A program made the position numbers and the translations under genes. Shown one piece after another: positions 49,367-57,629 of a DNA stretch of 64,000 nucleotides. Within the stretch, counting starts at the first letter, position 1; every line of letters begins with the position of its first letter. The DNA comes from Armatimonadota bacterium. Its GTDB lineage: Bacteria > Armatimonadota > Fimbriimonadia > Fimbriimonadales > Fimbriimonadaceae. The notes below the pieces were generated by a model. The model saw only the letters and a program-made list of their open reading frames with translations, was not told the DNA's origin and searched no databases. The DNA lies in the NCBI GenBank assembly GCA_022563855.1, contig JADFMN010000004.1:124001-188000 (forward strand). The letters are read 5' to 3'.

Positions 49367-51253
49367 ATGAATCGAACGCTCAAGTTCGCGCTGGGCGTTG
49401 CCCTTAGCGTCGGCCTGGTCATGCCAGCCGCCGCGCAGAGCAACTTCCCAGACGTGCCGGACAATCACTGGGCATACGAGGCGCTGGCCAACCTGAAGGG
49501 CTCCGTGCTCTTCGGCTACCCCGACGGCTTGTACCGCCCCTCTCGTCCGATGAGTCGAGCTGAGTTCGCCGTCGCCATCAACAACCTCTATAGCTTGGCT
49601 ATGGGCAAGATGGCCGGCCTCAGCGACCAGTTGAACGCCCTGGACGCATACGTGAAAGGTATGAAGACGGGCGCGACCGAGGAGCAGATGGCCGAGCTCC
49701 AGGCGCAGATCAACGCGATCAAGACCAGCATCCCCGACGTGAGCTCAATGCGGGCGGACATCGCTTCAATGAAGCGGCTCGCCGGCGAGTTCGAGAAGGA
49801 GATGGCCTCCTTCGGCGTCGACATGGACGCGATGAAGCGGGACATGGCCGACCTCGAGAACCGGGTATCCGGTCTGGAAGGGCCAGGCGACAGGGTCAAC
49901 CTCAGCGGAGATCTGATCTTCGTGGGGCTCGCTGGCCACTCGACCGACGGCATGCTTGGTCTGACAAAGACCGGACGTGTAACTGGTGAAGTGGGCGGCA
50001 ACCCGGTTGGCATGGACCGCACCTTCCAGGTGTATCACAACCTGAACATCACGCTTGACGGCGATGCAGGCAACGGCGCTGCGTGGAAGGCTTCCATCAA
50101 CTCCTCGAACGCCTACGGAGATTTCGGCTTCGGACTCTTCGCAAACTGGAATGGCAGTTTGATGGGCGAGGGCTACGGTCAGCGAGGCCCCGAGGATATG
50201 TGGGTCGATGAGGCCAACATCACCTTCGCAACAGACTGGATAGGACAGGACGCCGACATGACCGTCGGTCGTTTCTATCACTCCAGCGGCCCGTTCTTCT
50301 TGGCCAGACCTCACTACGCGGAGTTCTACGACAATCCGCGCACGAACAATGGAAAGCACGTGCTCGACGGAATTCGATCCGTCTTCGGCTTTGGCAGCGC
50401 AGACCTTACGGTTCTGCTCGCGCGAGTCGATGACTTCATCAATTCCGGGGGTGTACCGTGGACCGGCATGATGGGCGAGACTCTGTTCGGCCTCGAGCTG
50501 GACTTTGATCTTGGCGGCAGCGGCACGCTGAAGGGCGTCCACTACTGGGAGCAGTCCAACACGATCGGCGCCTTTGGTGTCGCTGGCGAAGACCGCATGC
50601 GCACGTTCGGCGCACAGGTGGAATTCGACTTCGATAACTTCGGCGTATACGGAGTGTTCTCGCAGACTGACTTCTATCTCGGTGACGCATCCGTCCTCAA
50701 CAGCGACAACACCGCTACGGTGGTTGGCCTGAGCTACGAGCCTGGCGGCAACTGGGGCGCCAGTGCGTACTACGGCATGATCGAAGGCAACTTCGGTGCT
50801 GAAGGCTCCTGGGGTCGAGTAGGACCGTACTTCAACCCAGCGAACGTCGACGTGGTCGGCGCGCATCTTTGGCTAGACGTTGGCAACGACGTCAGGCTGT
50901 CAGGTGGCTGGAGGAGGTTCGAGCCAGCCGAGAGCGCGGCCATGGGTGCCTTCGGCATCATGATGGGCAACGACGACCTCACCGCTTTTGAGGTTGGTGT
51001 CGCGTTCGACCTGAACAGCAACTGGACTGCGAACCTCGGTTGGGAGAACATTGATGGATCCATGCTCAGCGCCCAGCAGGTTGACTTCAATTGGTACTCA
51101 ATTGATCTAAACTACGCGGTCAGCGACAACGCCGACGTGGCGATCCACTACCTGTTCAGCGACGGGATGATGCCGCTCAACTCGGGCACCTTCTCAGGCA
51201 CCAGCGTCTGGAAGGGTGGCATTCTGGGCGTACAGGCGACTGTACGGTTCTAG
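49367..51253 (+). CDS. SLH-domain porin (OmpM/SomA-like)
   Basis: A 628-residue outer-membrane protein. After a signal peptide (MNRTLKFALGVALSVGLVMPAAA) comes a single SLH domain (FPDVPDNHWAYEALANLKG to RPMSRAEFAVAINNLY, about 26-80). A coiled-coil spacer of about 90 residues follows (MADLEAQ-like heptads, SMRADIASMKRLAGEFEKEM), then a porin-like barrel (from about 175) ending SVWKGGILGVQATVRF. In Negativicutes, Thermus/Deinococcus and cyanobacteria such proteins tether the outer membrane to the wall. The ligand is usually a pyruvylated polymer, and csaB is at 4250. AGGAG lies about 17 nt upstream of the ATG. Confidence 0.9.
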   Translation: MNRTLKFALGVALSVGLVMPAAAQSNFPDVPDNHWAYEALANLKGSVLFGYPDGLYRPSRPMSRAEFAVAINNLYSLAMGKMAGLSDQLNALDAYVKGMKTGATEEQMAELQAQINAIKTSIPDVSSMRADIASMKRLAGEFEKEMASFGVDMDAMKRDMADLENRVSGLEGPGDRVNLSGDLIFVGLAGHSTDGMLGLTKTGRVTGEVGGNPVGMDRTFQVYHNLNITLDGDAGNGAAWKASINSSNAYGDFGFGLFANWNGSLMGEGYGQRGPEDMWVDEANITFATDWIGQDADMTVGRFYHSSGPFFLARPHYAEFYDNPRTNNGKHVLDGIRSVFGFGSADLTVLLARVDDFINSGGVPWTGMMGETLFGLELDFDLGGSGTLKGVHYWEQSNTIGAFGVAGEDRMRTFGAQVEFDFDNFGVYGVFSQTDFYLGDASVLNSDNTATVVGLSYEPGGNWGASAYYGMIEGNFGAEGSWGRVGPYFNPANVDVVGAHLWLDVGNDVRLSGGWRRFEPAESAAMGAFGIMMGNDDLTAFEVGVAFDLNSNWTANLGWENIDGSMLSAQQVDFNWYSIDLNYAVSDNADVAIHYLFSDGMMPLNSGTFSGTSVWKGGILGVQATVRF

Positions 51254-51277
51254 ACTGAACTTGACCTAAACGACAGG

Positions 51278-51306
51278 CGCGGGTCCGACCCCTGGTCGGG
51301 CCCGCG
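51278..51306 (+). terminator. Strong hairpin terminator after the SLH porin
   Basis: A 13-bp stem (CGCGGGTCCGACC with GGTCGGGCCCGCG, one G-T pair) around a CCT loop, followed by TCAATTTGT. Confidence 0.75.
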
Positions 51307-51390
51307 TCAATTTGTGACTTTCAAAACGGCGGCGATAGGACTGCGTTGTCGAGCGGTAAGCTAAGCCGTCTAATAGATAGGAGCACATCC

Positions 51391-51834
51391 ATGAAGTCAA
51401 TGAGAAGGAACGTTTTTAGAATCGGTTTGGTGACTGTCGCCTTGTTCGCTGTGTCCGCTCTCGCCGTACCGCAGATCAAGCAGATCATAAAGATCTTCGG
51501 CGTCGGCTATGCTGTCAAGCAGTTTGGCGGTGACATCAACAAGGAGTTCAACAAGCTGACGGGGCACACCGACACAGAGGACAGCTTCACGAAGGTCGTG
51601 CCGATCATCACGATCGGGCTAGGTGCCCGCGGCGCCATCGGCGCAGCACAGGTGACCGGCGCGAAGGCGAACGTCGAGAAGGTCGAGGCCGTTGCCTCGC
51701 CCGAGCTTGAGCTGTTCGGCGAGATTCATCTGCGGGCGCTGATCCCGGTCGACTCGATCGACATAACGCGCGTTCAGGATATCAAGGCCGTGGACGGAGT
51801 CGGCGTGAGCGGAATCGTCGACTTGAAAGTCTGA
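51391..51834 (+). CDS. Small secreted protein of unknown function
   Basis: A 147-residue protein with an N-terminal export signal (MKSMRRNVFRIGLVTVALFAVSALAVPQ). The mature part has KIFGVGYAVKQFGGDINKEFNKLTG, a glycine-rich stretch (TIGLGARGAIGAAQVTGAKANVEKVEA) and a strand-rich C-terminus ending GVSGIVDLKV. ATG 51391 has TAGGAG 8 nt upstream. It follows the SLH porin after a terminator. I recognise no named family. Confidence 0.6.
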   Translation: MKSMRRNVFRIGLVTVALFAVSALAVPQIKQIIKIFGVGYAVKQFGGDINKEFNKLTGHTDTEDSFTKVVPIITIGLGARGAIGAAQVTGAKANVEKVEAVASPELELFGEIHLRALIPVDSIDITRVQDIKAVDGVGVSGIVDLKV

Positions 51835-52304
51835 TCTCGTGGCCGTTGGCTCACGGGCTGCCGCGCCGTTCGCCTTCGGGGTGCAAATCTGGAGACCCGC
51901 ACCACGATGGATGGATCGGCGGGTGTGTTCAACGCTGACTCACGACTTTCGACTTCCCTCGGGAGGGCGAGCGTCCCCGCGAGCCGCGCCGACCGCCGGA
52001 CGGTGTGCCACGGACAGTTCCGATTCGGTTTGTCCGGGCTCGCCCAGCTTGAGTATTCAGTGGACTGAGAGTCCACTGGCCTGGATGCGGGCTAAGAGCC
52101 CGCGCTCCGGGGGATTACGCCCCGGCGACGTCGGCAAGCCAGCCCCAAAACCGTCATTCTGAGCGGAACCAAGGTGCCAGTAGCCAGCCCCAAAACCGTC
52201 ATCCTGAGCGGATCGAAGGAGCGCGGTTATGGGGCTGGCTAGTTGAGGTAGACACCGGATTCTGCGGCAAGTGACTGAACTACGGCCAGAGGCAGCGTGA
52301 TGAG
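51835..52304. repeat. Intergenic repeat island 4
   Basis: No gene. It holds a diverged module B (52003-52038), the twin-hairpin repeat reversed (52060-52108) and two direct copies of AGCCAGCCCCAAAACCGTCA followed by TCTGAGCGGA-type text (about 52136-52175 and 52178-52215). Confidence 0.75.
52060..52108 (-). repeat. Twin-hairpin repeat, copy 2 (reversed)
   Basis: Hairpins GTGGACTGAGAGTCCAC and GCGGGCTAAGAGCCCGC. Relative to copy 1, the A-T pair in the second stem is replaced by G-C on both sides, a compensated change. Confidence 0.85.
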
Positions 52305-52994
52305 CTACTCGTCGTCTGTCAGCGACACTGGGACTGGCCGGACGACTCTCCCATCCGACGTCTCTCCACTGACAGCCAGCCGCTTCCCGTACCGCTTGAC
52401 GTACATGTACCGAGTCGCCCAGACCATCAGCGCGAAGACGCAGAGGATACCAAACCAATAGGCGCCGTCGAGCTGGCCGCCGATCAGGGTGTCCGAAGGG
52501 TGGAACGAGACCAGGATGCGCGGCAGGACGAAGATCAGGAACAGCATCGGCAGCACCGTCGCGACCGAGTACGCCGATGCGGCCTTCGCGGTCTTCACCT
52601 CATCGACAAGCCCGCCGCGGATCGCGACTCCAGCGCCGCACAGCATCAGCACCATCAGGAAAGACGTCTGTCGTGGGTCGTTCTGCCACCACGCGCCCCA
52701 CTGCACCCTGCTGAATACGATCCCCGACGCCATCGTCAGCGCCGCGAAAAGCAGGGCCAGCTCTGTTGCCGCAGCGTTGCGCGCGTCGAAACCGTGTTCG
52801 CGAGTCTGGAGAAACCGCATTCCCAGCCAAGCAGAGTGAATGATCAACCCCGTCGCGACGAACGCACAAGGGAGGTGGAAGAACAGGATCCGGGCCAGCT
52901 CCGGATTAGGGAACGACTTGGCGGGCGGCGCAGTCAGCGCGTAGACGACGGCGCCGATGCAGCCCAAAACGAAGAGCGGCGTCTTCCAATTCAT
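52305..52994 (-). CDS. ccmC: Cytochrome c biogenesis protein CcmC
   Basis: A 229-residue six-helix membrane protein of the CcmC/CcsA heme-handling superfamily. The tryptophan-rich heme motif reads VQWGAWWQNDPRQTS (about residue 100). Histidines for heme ligation are in FFHLPCAF and VSFHPSD. It delivers heme to CcmE on the outer face of the inner membrane. ATG 52994 has GAGG 6 nt upstream. It is the last of secG, phosphatase, ccmA, ccmB, ccmC; ccmD, ccmE and ccmF are not in the window. Confidence 0.9.
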   Translation of the reverse strand: MNWKTPLFVLGCIGAVVYALTAPPAKSFPNPELARILFFHLPCAFVATGLIIHSAWLGMRFLQTREHGFDARNAAATELALLFAALTMASGIVFSRVQWGAWWQNDPRQTSFLMVLMLCGAGVAIRGGLVDEVKTAKAASAYSVATVLPMLFLIFVLPRILVSFHPSDTLIGGQLDGAYWFGILCVFALMVWATRYMYVKRYGKRLAVSGETSDGRVVRPVPVSLTDDE

Positions 52995-53043
52995 CTTCAA
53001 CCTCTATTCTGAACAAGCCGCCCGGAAATGCCCAGGGAAAGGC

Positions 53044-53721
53044 TCAGTCGTTCCTCCACACCTGGCCGATCAGTATCGGGCCGGCAGCCAGCGTCACGAG
53101 CGCGTAACCGGCCAGCGCGACCAGGCTCTGGTTCCCCTGCTGGTCCAGCCCAGATCCAAGCCCGGCTTGCAGAGCGCCGACGCCTAGGAAAACGACGGGC
53201 ACGAGCAACGGAAGGGAGACGAGCCCCGCCAGTATCCACCGGTTCGCCGCGCCCAGCACCAGCCCTCCGCAGAAGCTCGTCCCACCGGCGAGAGCCAGCG
53301 CGAGAAGCGCAAGTCCGAGCACGAACACCGTACCCTTGACGACAGGTATATCGACCATCGCGACGAACACCCCTCCAAGCAGCAGCGAAGCAATCAGCAT
53401 GTGTAGCGCGTTGAAGACCGCCTTGCCGAAGAACGCCGCCGACGGATCGGAGAGCAGTTGCAAGAGCTCGAACGTCCCCTGCTCGTCCTCGATGATCATG
53501 GTCCGGGGTAGGGTCGAGACCGCCGCAAACACGAGCGCGACCACGAGCATCCCCGCAGCGAGCGACGGGCTCGGCTTGTCGATGTAGGTCGAGAACACCA
53601 TCGTCAGCACGGTCAGCACGCCGAACATGCCGGCCGTGAAGAGCCCGTGCTTCGAGCGGAACTCCGTGCGGACTTCCTTCTGGAACACCGCGACCGCCTG
53701 GTCAAGCCAGCTCGAGCTCAT
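53044..53721 (-). CDS. ccmB: Heme ABC exporter membrane subunit CcmB
   Basis: A 225-residue CcmB with about six membrane helices. It begins MSSSWLDQAVAVFQKEVRTEFRSK, matching the family N-terminus, and has IIEDEQGTFELLQLLSDP, the conserved cytoplasmic loop. ATG 53721 overlaps ccmA by 20 bp and has GGAGG upstream. With CcmA it powers heme release from CcmC/CcmE. Confidence 0.92.
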   Translation of the reverse strand: MSSSWLDQAVAVFQKEVRTEFRSKHGLFTAGMFGVLTVLTMVFSTYIDKPSPSLAAGMLVVALVFAAVSTLPRTMIIEDEQGTFELLQLLSDPSAAFFGKAVFNALHMLIASLLLGGVFVAMVDIPVVKGTVFVLGLALLALALAGGTSFCGGLVLGAANRWILAGLVSLPLLVPVVFLGVGALQAGLGSGLDQQGNQSLVALAGYALVTLAAGPILIGQVWRND

Positions 53722-54277
53722 GCGTCGCGTACCTCCTGTCGCTGGGGTCGTTGGTCGCGATGACCACCGCGCCTTGCCTTTTCTGCTCGTATACGATGCG
53801 CGCGACGATCTCTCGCCCGTTCTCATCGAGCGAGGCCGATGGCTCGTCTAGGAGCAATACGGGAGGCTCGTGCTGGATCGCCAGAGCTAGTTTCAGCCGC
53901 GCGCGCATCCCGCTGCTGAACTGCCCGACCGGCTTCTTTCCTACGTCGGTCAGACCGACTGTGTCTAGAAGCTCAACACGAGGGGAGGCAAGCCCGCGCA
54001 ACCTCCCGGCGAACTCCAGGTGCTCTCTTGCGGTCAGATGGTGATAGAGCGCCAAATCAACCGCCGCATAGCCGAGCACGCTGCGGCTGTCGCAAGGCTT
54101 CGGATCGACCGACCCCTCGCTCGCCGACAGCAGCCCCGCGAGGATGCGCAGCAACGTCGATTTTCCGCTTCCGTTGGGCCCCAGCACGCACAGCGCATTG
54201 CCACCGAACAGCTCAAACTCAAGTCCTCGGAAGATCCACCGCGCGCCGAACCGCCGCCCGAGCCCAGAAGCGCTCAT
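53702..54277 (-). CDS. ccmA: Heme ABC exporter ATP-binding subunit CcmA
   Basis: A 191-residue ABC ATPase. Walker A is GPNGSGKST (near residue 33), the signature is FSSGMRARLKLA, Walker B is VLLLDEPSASLD. It is short, as CcmA proteins are. The start overlaps the phosphatase stop (TGATG); a GTG 9 bp upstream is an alternative. Partner membrane subunits CcmB and CcmC follow in order. Confidence 0.9.
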   Translation of the reverse strand: MSASGLGRRFGARWIFRGLEFELFGGNALCVLGPNGSGKSTLLRILAGLLSASEGSVDPKPCDSRSVLGYAAVDLALYHHLTAREHLEFAGRLRGLASPRVELLDTVGLTDVGKKPVGQFSSGMRARLKLALAIQHEPPVLLLDEPSASLDENGREIVARIVYEQKRQGAVVIATNDPSDRRYATHELELA

Positions 54278-54999
54278 CAAGGCCACGGCACAAGCTCCGA
54301 TTCGACCAGCCCCGACGAAGAGTCCCAGACGTACCGTCCGATGAACCGCGCGTGCGACCCGCCCTGGCAGATCGGCGTGCCGTTGACGACCTCGGGCTGC
54401 TCTAAGACCGTGTGCGAATGTCCGCCGAGGATCAGGTCGAACTCAGTGGTCGCCTCGGCCAGAAGCCGGTCCTTTGCGAGGCCGATGTGCGTCAGCGCGA
54501 TCAGCAGATCGACCTGAGGGCGGAGCGACGCCGCGAGAGAGACCGCCACGGGCACTGGCTGGTCCCACAGGTACGCGCTGGCCGCCTGCGTCTTCATCCG
54601 CGTTGTCACCATCGGCACCATCACGCCCACGATACCGACCTTCATCCCACCGGCGTCGAGAGTCCAAGTGGATGGCAGAGGATCATCACCCCGTTTGAGA
54701 TGAAGGTTCGCACAGACCAAGGGGTGCGCGGCTCCCTTTAGCTTCATAGTGAAAGCGGATTTCAGAACGTGCGACTCTCGGTTGCCGATCGTGCCCGCGT
54801 CGCACGCCGCTTCGGCCAACAGCGGCCACACAGGATCTGGCTTCACAGGAACGGCGAGGTTTCCGGCCTTGATGCAGTCGCCGGTGTCGAAATACAGGTC
54901 CACCTCCGCCCGAAGCGACAGGAGAAAAGGCAGTTTCGCGGGCGTCAAGCGTCCGTGCGTGTCGTTGGTATGGATCAGGGTGATCGATGCCACCCGCAC
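54277..54999 (-). CDS. Calcineurin-like metallophosphatase (5'-nucleotidase-like)
   Basis: A 240-residue metallophosphatase with HTNDTHGR (10-17), FDTGD (38-42), LTHIG and GGHSHT, the usual two-metal ligand motifs. The third motif, normally GNHE/D, reads TIGNRESH, so the usual histidine is an arginine. It lacks a signal peptide and the C-terminal domain of UshA-type enzymes, so it is probably cytoplasmic. GTG 54999 has AGGGAG upstream. It lies between secG and ccmA, with a 7-bp gap and an overlap respectively. Confidence 0.82.
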   Translation of the reverse strand: MRVASITLIHTNDTHGRLTPAKLPFLLSLRAEVDLYFDTGDCIKAGNLAVPVKPDPVWPLLAEAACDAGTIGNRESHVLKSAFTMKLKGAAHPLVCANLHLKRGDDPLPSTWTLDAGGMKVGIVGVMVPMVTTRMKTQAASAYLWDQPVPVAVSLAASLRPQVDLLIALTHIGLAKDRLLAEATTEFDLILGGHSHTVLEQPEVVNGTPICQGGSHARFIGRYVWDSSSGLVESELVPWP

Positions 55000-55006
55000 A
55001 CTCCCT

Positions 55007-55246
55007 TTAGTTGATCCTGCTGCTCAGCATAGCCAAGATCAGCATCAAGAGCATGAACGAGCCGCCGAGGACGTAGGTGATGTTCGTGATCTTGTCGTCG
55101 AAGCTGGCCTTGCCCTTGAAAGTCGTTCGGATTCCAGCAGCGCCGCCGGCCATCGCGTCGCCTTTGCCGGTGACGAGCACTAGCAAGGTGAATATAACGG
55201 CGACGAATACGCTCACGCCGAGCAGGATGTTATAGAAGGTCTCCAA
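55007..55246 (-). CDS. secG: Preprotein translocase subunit SecG
   Basis: A 79-residue SecG with two membrane helices (LLGVSVFVAVIFTLLVLVTGKG; ITYVLGGSFMLLMLILAML) joined by a glycine-rich loop (GDAMAGGAAGIRTTFKG). The TTG start at 55246 has GAGGAAAG upstream. It assists SecYE in protein export. It is the first of five co-oriented genes ending with ccmC. Confidence 0.9.
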   Translation of the reverse strand: METFYNILLGVSVFVAVIFTLLVLVTGKGDAMAGGAAGIRTTFKGKASFDDKITNITYVLGGSFMLLMLILAMLSSRIN

Positions 55247-55266
55247 CGAGCTTTCCTCGGATCAGG

Positions 55267-56418
55267 CTAAAAGAATACCCTCCATTCTGGAGGAACGTTG
55301 AGCAGCGCCAGGACGCCAGAAAGGACGAATTGAGCTAGGATCGCCCCTGCTATGACCGCGAAAATCCCGCTCATGGCCAGTTTCCTGTAAATCGGCGGTG
55401 AGGCGATAGGCGACACAGCGCTGGCAGCCAGCAGCTCGTTGCCAGCCTTGATCCCGCTCATGATCTGCTCGTCGGTGGGCGGTTTCGTGGTGAAGGCAAG
55501 CTGGACGAACTGGCCGACTGGCCTCCATAGGAACATGGTCGTCAGCACGGCGACCATGAGCTTGAGAGTGCCATTGTCCTCGCCGCCGAGCCAGGGCGAC
55601 GAGAGAATCCCCATGAAGATCATCGCGCCGACGGCGATGTTCGTGCCGCATCGCGGGTGCGACCGCGGCATCCGGCGGACGACGTCGACGTGCAGTCGCT
55701 CACCTCGCTCGATCGCGTGCACCACCATGTGCTCTGCTGCGTGAGTTCCGCTCAGCGGCAGCATCCGCAATCCGACTAGAAAGAGCGCGGTCGTCGCGAC
55801 GTTCATGCCTTGCAGGACGTTGGGAACGTCCGTATCCAGGTGGAGCATGAGGACTGCGACCGCCAGAACGAGATAGTGCGCGACGAAGATCACGCCGGTC
55901 ATCAGCCCCCCGGTCAGAAGCAGCCCCCAGGCGCTGGCGCCTCCCTTCACAGCGCCGTTCGTCAGATACACTCCCAGGGGCGTCGCCATGCCACCGATCA
56001 CCCTTGGGCGGTAAGACGCAGTCGCTGGTAGCAGTAGTCGCGATGGCGTGAGCAGGCCGACCGGCTCTCCCACGCTGTCAACGATCACGATCGCTCGCGC
56101 GCCGGTCTCTTGGAACACCCGCAAAGCCTGAGCGCCGGACGCTTGAGGCGGCAGCGTCGTCGGCGACGGGTCGATCAGCGCGTCGATCGGGTCGTGCGGC
56201 TCTGCGCCGTGCGAGAGCGCCTCGATGAGCTGTGCCTCGTCGAGCAGCCCGACGAAGAGCTTTCCGTGCGCGACGGCCAACGAATGAACGCCCTCGCTGG
56301 TCATCGTCCTCGCAGCGACCTCCAACGAAGCGCCGACCTGGATCGGATCGACGGGCGCGGCTAGAACGCCCACCGGAAGGGAGAGCGGATCGGACTGCGA
56401 AAACTGGTGAGGCGTCAT
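55267..56418 (-). CDS. CBS-pair plus DUF1385 membrane protein
   Basis: A 383-residue protein. Residues 20-135 form a CBS pair (AARTMTSEGVHSLAVAHG, ALRVFQETGARAIVIVD). The DUF1385 domain follows: VIGGMATPLGVYLTNG, membrane helices, GTHAAEHMVVHAIERGERLHVDVVRRMPRSHPRCGTN. DUF1385 includes YqhQ, of uncertain role; the AAEH, HPRCG cysteine and histidine residues may bind metal. A fused N-terminal CBS pair suggests regulation by an adenine nucleotide. It lies 20 bp upstream of secG. Confidence 0.82.
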   Translation of the reverse strand: MTPHQFSQSDPLSLPVGVLAAPVDPIQVGASLEVAARTMTSEGVHSLAVAHGKLFVGLLDEAQLIEALSHGAEPHDPIDALIDPSPTTLPPQASGAQALRVFQETGARAIVIVDSVGEPVGLLTPSRLLLPATASYRPRVIGGMATPLGVYLTNGAVKGGASAWGLLLTGGLMTGVIFVAHYLVLAVAVLMLHLDTDVPNVLQGMNVATTALFLVGLRMLPLSGTHAAEHMVVHAIERGERLHVDVVRRMPRSHPRCGTNIAVGAMIFMGILSSPWLGGEDNGTLKLMVAVLTTMFLWRPVGQFVQLAFTTKPPTDEQIMSGIKAGNELLAASAVSPIASPPIYRKLAMSGIFAVIAGAILAQFVLSGVLALLNVPPEWRVFF

Positions 56419-56517
56419 GGGTTCTTGTCAACTGCGGCGACAGGAAGATACAGTTTACTGGATCACTTTGCTAAGTTCCAAGACGCCGGTTTATGCCGAT
56501 GCGTTGCTAATCCGGGA

Positions 56518-57039
56518 CTAACCGAGCGCCTTCGTCCGCGTTTCGCCGATCAGCCAGATCATGGCACCGGAAGTAACGACGAGCAGCAGATCGTCCAAGA
56601 CCGACAGAAGCATCGCGAATCCCTCCGCGAACATTAGGTGTTGCACCAGGCCCGGGACGAAGAGCGGCCAGAAGCCGAACGCCCCTAGGCCGACCGCGAT
56701 GAAGATGAAGCACACAAAGCTAGCGATCCCGCGCACTGGTTCGAGCCGGAGCACGAGTCCTAGACCTAGGGCAGCCCTGATGCTCGATACGATGATGGAG
56801 AGGGTTCGGAAGTAACTGGCGTCTCGGGCCAGCAGCAGGTAGGCCAGCATGGCGAGCCCGCTGACCAGCCAGTAAATGGAGACGGCCATGTACAGGCCGT
56901 CGACGACCCTCTGAGGAACGCCGTGCCCTGTCTTGGGCTCAGCGGGCCTTGCCCCCGGAGGGCCGAGCTGCGCGTGGCAGAACTGGCATACGTCGGTGTG
57001 GTCGGGAATCGTCTGGCCGCAACTTGGACACGTCATCAT
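56518..57039 (-). CDS. Zinc-ribbon membrane protein
   Basis: A 173-residue protein with an N-terminal zinc ribbon (C4-x2-C7 and C18-x2-C21; CPSCGQ, CQFCHA), a proline-rich linker, and four membrane helices. GGGGGAAG lies before the ATG. Function unknown. The first helix begins VDGLYMAVSIYWLVSGLAML. Confidence 0.75.
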   Translation of the reverse strand: MMTCPSCGQTIPDHTDVCQFCHAQLGPPGARPAEPKTGHGVPQRVVDGLYMAVSIYWLVSGLAMLAYLLLARDASYFRTLSIIVSSIRAALGLGLVLRLEPVRGIASFVCFIFIAVGLGAFGFWPLFVPGLVQHLMFAEGFAMLLSVLDDLLLVVTSGAMIWLIGETRTKALG

Positions 57040-57320
57040 TTCTTTCTTCCCCCGCCGCTTCTCCTCCTGAGCTAGGCTACTGGGTATACGGGTTGAAGTG
57101 CGAGCTGCGTTGCGTTATGGTGCTGAGTGGTGACCTTGCCGCCTGTCCCGCTGGAGGGTGGCGCTCCTGGGACACCGCGGTTTGCGGACTGAATGTCCGC
57201 GGACCGGGGAGCGGTCTTTCGACAGGCTCAGGAGAATGCCCGCGCTCCACTTTCCGAACTCCCGAACTTCCCGAAGCCGTGTGCCACGGTCAGGCCCGGA
57301 GGGTTTGTCCGTGCTCAGAC

Positions 57321-57369
57321 GGAGCGCGGACTTTCCAGTCCGCATCCCGGCCTATGGACTCTCAGTCCA
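57321..57369 (+). repeat. Twin-hairpin repeat, copy 3
   Basis: Hairpins GCGGACTTTCCAGTCCGC and TGGACTCTCAGTCCA, joined by ATCCCGGCCTA. Same order and spacing as copy 1. Confidence 0.85.
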
Positions 57370-57602
57370 AACACCGCGAAGCCCGCTCATAACCTCCCCC
57401 GGCCACGATTGTTCGAGGCGAATGCCAGCCCACAGGCCGAGGGAGAGATTCGGAGCGACGCAGCTTTCGCCCACAATCCCTCCCCAGACCCGACAAAGAT
57501 GTGCTTGCCGCTGGCAACCGCGGTCGGGGGAGGATAGGAGGGGGCCGGGACGCTCTTGCGGTTCTGCTGCTCTCACTACGAAGTTTGTGGCTCGCAAGAG
57601 CT

Positions 57603-57629
57603 AAGGTCGCCCAGGAGGACGACCCTCCA
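57603..57629 (+). repeat. Module A, 27-bp exact repeat
   Basis: AAGGTCGCCCAGGAGGAC plus GACCCTCCA. Identical copies at 22893-22919 and, reversed, 34672-34698. It contains a GGAGG/CCTCC stem. Confidence 0.85.
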
